Source of the DNA: Rhizobiaceae bacterium
GTDB lineage: Bacteria > Pseudomonadota > Alphaproteobacteria > Rhizobiales > Rhizobiaceae
Length of the DNA stretch: 64,000 bases
Reading direction: 5' to 3'
Assembly: GCA_017643025.1 (NCBI GenBank)
Contig: JAEPOG010000005.1
Location: 186,001 to 250,000 of the forward strand
Of this stretch, positions 60,938 through 64,000 are shown in pieces. The notes under the pieces were generated by a model. The model worked only from the letters and a program-made list of their open reading frames with translations. It was not told the DNA's origin and ran no database searches. Position numbers and translations under genes: made by a program. Each line of letters opens with the position of its first letter. The first letter of the stretch is position 1.

Positions 60938-61922
60938 CCGCCAGATGTTTCACGTAGTCCGAAAGAGCGACATTGCTGCCCGTGCAGATGACAACGACGG
61001 TCTTGTCCGTAACGTCGACGGCGCCTGAGATGAGTGCGGCAAGCGCGGCCGCGCCGGAAGGTTCGAGTGTGAGCTTGAGCCGCTCGAAGGCGGTCTTCAT
61101 AGCCTTGCGCACGGACGCATCGTCAATGGTGACGCCCTCGATACCGGTTGCCCTGGCGATCGCGAACGGGACGTCGCCAGGTCGTCGAGACAGGAGACCG
61201 TCGCAGATGGATTTCGCGCCCAGCGGTTTCGTCTCGACCGCACCGTGCGTCAGTGAAGCGCCCATGCCGTCGAAGCCTTCGGGCTCGACCGCGCGGATCG
61301 CCGTGCCCGGCGAGAGATGATGAAACGCCGAGGCAATGCCGGCGATCAGCCCGCCGCCGCCAACGGGACAAAGCAGAATGTCGGCCGTGGCATCACGGGC
61401 GGCTAGCTGGTCGAGCACTTCCAGCCCCGCGCCGGCATGCCCGGCGACGAGCTCCGCGTCGTCGAAGGGGTGGACCAGAACCCGGTTTTCCTCCGCTGCG
61501 ATCTCGCGCGCCTTGGCCGAAGCCACTTCCTCGCGGGCGCGTTCGCCGTGGTCGGTCTGCACGACGGTCGCACCGTAGCCCTTGGTAGCGTCGCTCTTGG
61601 CCTTCGGCGCATCGATCGGCATGACGATGGTGACGGGCACACCGAGCGCCTGGCCGGCGGCGGCTACGCCTTGCGCGAAATTGCCGGATGAATGGCCGAC
61701 AACGCCGCGCGCCTTCTCGTCGTCGCTGAGCTGCATCAGCCGCCAGTAGGCGCCGCGCACCTTGAACGAGCCGGCCCATTGCAGCGACTCGGGTTTGACG
61801 AAGACGCGCTTTGCCCCGGTCATCGCGGCAAGCGGTCGCGATTCCAGCAATGGCGTCAGTTGCGTGACCTTGGACGTTTGCGCGTAGGCAGCCCTGATAT
61901 GCTCGAGCGATGGGATGGACAT
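60930..61922 (-). CDS. PLP-dependent Ser/Thr dehydratase-like enzyme
   Basis: 330 residues from ATG 61922 (GGAG 7 bases upstream); an in-frame start 7 codons earlier is weaker. [10 protein letters not shown] holds the PLP lysine (K54), [14 protein letters not shown] the phosphate-binding glycine loop, and [10 protein letters not shown] the end of the fold. It is the short catalytic-only form without a regulatory ACT domain, like biodegradative threonine or serine dehydratases or serine racemases. Here it is the first gene of an operon with betA and betB, an uncommon neighbour; its substrate may be other than threonine. Confidence 0.82.
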   Translation of the reverse strand: MSIPSLEHIRAAYAQTSKVTQLTPLLESRPLAAMTGAKRVFVKPESLQWAGSFKVRGAYWRLMQLSDDEKARGVVGHSSGNFAQGVAAAGQALGVPVTIVMPIDAPKAKSDATKGYGATVVQTDHGERAREEVASAKAREIAAEENRVLVHPFDDAELVAGHAGAGLEVLDQLAARDATADILLCPVGGGGLIAGIASAFHHLSPGTAIRAVEPEGFDGMGASLTHGAVETKPLGAKSICDGLLSRRPGDVPFAIARATGIEGVTIDDASVRKAMKTAFERLKLTLEPSGAAALAALISGAVDVTDKTVVVICTGSNVALSDYVKHLADA

Positions 61923-62069
61923 TGCTTGCTCCGTTTGCAGCATCCATCGCCGAAATCGGCAATCCGGTCCAGCTTTACAGCAGCGGATTTTTAGTTCATT
62001 GACTGAACAATCTTGGTGTCGGCGTCATGCCGCGCCATATGCTATTCTTGCGGCAATGGAGACATCGTC

Positions 62070-63236
62070 ATGAGCGCGTGCATCGTCGGCTGGGCCCATT
62101 CGAAATTCGGCAAGTCCGAGGGCGAAACGCTTGAGGATATGATCGTCAAGGTCGCCGCGGACGCGATCGACCACGCTGGAATAGAACCCGACCAGATCGA
62201 CGAGATCGTGCTGGGCCACTTCAACGCCGGCTTCTCGGCTCAGGACTTCACCGCGAGCCTCGTGCTGCAGGCGGACGACAGGCTGCGCTTCAAGCCGGCA
62301 ACGCGGGTCGAAAACGCCTGCGCGACAGGCTCCGCCGCCGTGCGGCAGGGCAAGCGCGCCATCGACGCCAAGGCGGCGAAGGTGGTGCTGGTCGTCGGCG
62401 CCGAACAGATGACGACTACGCCTGGTCCGGAAATCGGCAGGAACCTCCTGAAGGCTTCTTATCTGCCCGAGGACGGCGATACGCCGGCGGGCTTCGCTGG
62501 CGTCTTCGGCAAGATCGCGCAGGCTTATTTCCAGCGCCACGGCGACCAGTCGGACGCGCTGGCAGCGATCGCCGCGAAGAACCACAAGAACGGCGTCGAA
62601 AATCCCTACGCCCAGATGCGCAAGGATCTCGGCTTCGATTTTTGCCGGCAGGAGAGCGACAAGAATCCGTTCGTTGCCGGGCCGCTTAAGCGCACCGATT
62701 GTTCGCTGGTGTCCGACGGTGCGGCCGCGCTCGTACTGGCCGATGTGGAGACCGCGCTCGGCATGAAGCGCGCCATCGCCTTCCGCGCCAACGAGCATGT
62801 GCAGGACTTCCTGCCGATGTCGAAGCGCGACATCCTGCTGTTCGACGGGTGCGCCGAGGCCTGGTCGCGGGCGCTTGCCCATGCGCGGGTCAAGCTCGAC
62901 GATTTGTCGTTCGTCGAGACGCATGACTGCTTCACCATCGCCGAATTGATTGAGTACGAGGCTATGGGCCTGGCACCGCGCGGCGAGGGTGCGCGGATCG
63001 CGCTCGAAGGCCAGACGGAAAAGAACGGACGCCTGCCCGTCAATCCGTCCGGCGGGCTGAAGGCCAAGGGTCATCCGATAGGCGCGACCGGCGTATCCAT
63101 GCATGTGCTGACATCGATGCAGCTTGCCGGCGAGGCCGGCGGCATCCAGATCGACGGCGCACAGCTTGGCGGCATCTTCAACATGGGTGGCGCCGCGGTG
63201 GCCAACTACGTGTCGATCCTCGAAAGAATCAAGTAG
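62070..63236 (+). CDS. Thiolase-family acetyl-CoA acetyltransferase (SCP-x type)
   Basis: 388 residues from ATG 62070 (GGAG upstream). ENACATGSAA contains the nucleophile Cys84, THDCFTIAE the second motif and GGLKAKGHPIGATGVS the catalytic His. The short N-terminal half and the FVETHDCFTIAEL block are typical of the SCP-x/thiolase-like group that act on steroid or branched acyl-CoA rather than classical PhaA. It is divergent from the dehydratase-bet operon. No OB-fold partner (DUF35) is adjacent. Confidence 0.85.
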   Translation: MSACIVGWAHSKFGKSEGETLEDMIVKVAADAIDHAGIEPDQIDEIVLGHFNAGFSAQDFTASLVLQADDRLRFKPATRVENACATGSAAVRQGKRAIDAKAAKVVLVVGAEQMTTTPGPEIGRNLLKASYLPEDGDTPAGFAGVFGKIAQAYFQRHGDQSDALAAIAAKNHKNGVENPYAQMRKDLGFDFCRQESDKNPFVAGPLKRTDCSLVSDGAAALVLADVETALGMKRAIAFRANEHVQDFLPMSKRDILLFDGCAEAWSRALAHARVKLDDLSFVETHDCFTIAELIEYEAMGLAPRGEGARIALEGQTEKNGRLPVNPSGGLKAKGHPIGATGVSMHVLTSMQLAGEAGGIQIDGAQLGGIFNMGGAAVANYVSILERIK

Positions 63237-63239
63237 CGG

Positions 63240-64000
63240 CTACTCGCCAGCCTTCGCGGCCATCGCGGCGGGGAACAGGCCTATCGTTCCCGCCGCAGGA
63301 ATCTTGACAGCCGGATTACGGAAATCGAACCCGGCCACCAGGCCCATAAAGTGAAGCTCAAGGCCTGAAACGCGGCCTGCAGCGAAGCCCAGCACACCAC
63401 CAAAGGTGACGTGCATATCGAAGGCCTCGTCTGACCAGTCGATATCGAATATCCCGGGCGCGAAGTCGCGGCCGGTGGCGTTCGGAGGCAGGTAGCCGCC
63501 GAATTCCGGCACCTCTCGCAGCACATGGGCAACGAAGGTATTCGAGTTCGGACCCGGCCAGATGCGGTAATCGCCGCGATGCGAAAACGGATAGTCGGCT
63601 ATCGCGGCCTCGATTTCCGGGATGAGCCGTTCGGCCTTCTCCCCATAGACCGCATGAACGATCCAGGGCGTGTTTGAATACCATCGCCCGTCCGCCGGAT
63701 AGTTATTGCGCCTGACCGGCGATCCCCACCCGACCTTGTCGTAGCGGTCGTAGCTGTTCGCGCCGGCTCTACGCGTCACGATCCAGCTGTGAACCGATAG
63801 CGCGCCCTTGAGCCCGCCGGTACGGGCGGCCATCAGATAGATGGCTGCTTCGCTGTCGGTTTCGACGGGTGGAAGCACGCCGCTCGCCGACCAGTCGGCG
63901 GCGCGCCAGCTTCCCGGACGCTCCTTGAACTGCCACCAGGCAATGGTCGCCAGCGACGGTGCGACGAAGACGATGATGATGCCCAGTAGAAGGCGCCTCA
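63240..64000 (-). CDS. DUF3750 protein, start at window edge
   Basis: At least 253 residues. The open frame reaches the right edge; the edge codon is xTG, so the start may be the very next base outside. The N-terminus RRLLLGIIIVFVAPSLATIAWWQF is a signal anchor, followed by the DUF3750 core (AARTGGLKGALSVHSWIV, WIVHAVYG, WPGPNSNTFVAHVLRE, PPNATGRDF). A Cys-free, probably periplasmic protein of unknown function. A GTG at 63878 is an internal codon, not the start. Convergent with the thiolase gene, 3 bases apart. Confidence 0.85.
   Translation of the reverse strand, partial: RRLLLGIIIVFVAPSLATIAWWQFKERPGSWRAADWSASGVLPPVETDSEAAIYLMAARTGGLKGALSVHSWIVTRRAGANSYDRYDKVGWGSPVRRNNYPADGRWYSNTPWIVHAVYGEKAERLIPEIEAAIADYPFSHRGDYRIWPGPNSNTFVAHVLREVPEFGGYLPPNATGRDFAPGIFDIDWSDEAFDMHVTFGGVLGFAAGRVSGLELHFMGLVAGFDFRNPAVKIPAAGTIGLFPAAMAAKAGE

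Overview
The window looks like a chromosome segment of a Rhizobiales alphaproteobacterium, most likely Phyllobacteriaceae (Mesorhizobium/Aminobacter-like). The grounds are high-GC coding with many ATGA/GTGA/TTGA start-stop overlaps, the gene order glgP-glgB-glgC-glgA-pgm-glgX, a fused CysN/CysC (NodQ type), a TadE/TadG pair beside tRNA-Pro(CGG), and a ParB-methyltransferase with DUF5681 and terminase. The assignment is inferred from gene content only.

Left end, 1-13796: surface glycan genes. There is a Wzy-like polymerase tail, a WbpG/PseA-type amidotransferase, a short Wzz-like protein, an orphan DUF2793/C1q-like tail-type protein, a polyprenyl-phosphate-type GT2 and an AsnB-like amidotransferase with an atypical ATP loop. 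These are followed by a divergent pair of transcription units: FemAB-like plus toroid protein on the minus strand, and radical SAM, methyltransferase, LPG-synthase-like membrane protein and polysaccharide deacetylase on the plus strand.

Island, about 13.8-22.8 kb: a more AT-rich phage-derived remnant. It has a Gp157/Rad52 recombination operon with a probably frameshifted third gene, two XRE regulators with palindromic operator-like sites, a 42-codon ORF with a perfect Shine-Dalgarno, an unknown membrane protein, a DUF5681/terminase packaging pair, and a ParB-N6/N4 DNA methyltransferase with tandem TTGACA repeats upstream. No integrase, portal or capsid is visible. A patch rich in TTCCCTGT repeats closes it. 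Deacetylase genes flank the island on both sides.

Cluster 22826-31667: a compact set of translationally overlapping genes with a DUF2334 deacetylase, two different LpxB-like (GT-B) proteins, two GT2 enzymes, an N-acetyltransferase-like protein, an MsbA-like ABC exporter and a convergent SDR epimerase. It reads as a dedicated pathway for making and flipping an uncharacterised glycolipid, and is the best candidate here for an undescribed system.

31829-41297: housekeeping and sulfur. Acyl-CoA synthetase, DUF1499 protein, MBL hydrolase, BioY with a terminator, then cysD-cysNC-cysQ (sulfate activation and PAP recycling) and a PfkB sugar kinase.

41404-54149: a seven-gene glycogen locus (glgP, glgB, glgC, glgA, pgm, glgX, GH13 alpha-glucosidase), covering synthesis, branching, phosphorolysis, debranching and malto-oligosaccharide hydrolysis.

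54146-64000: an AlkB-like monooxygenase, TadG/TadE, tRNA-Pro(CGG) with a readable promoter, then an unusual Ser/Thr dehydratase-betA-betB operon (no betI/betC), an SCP-x-type thiolase and a DUF3750 protein cut by the window edge.
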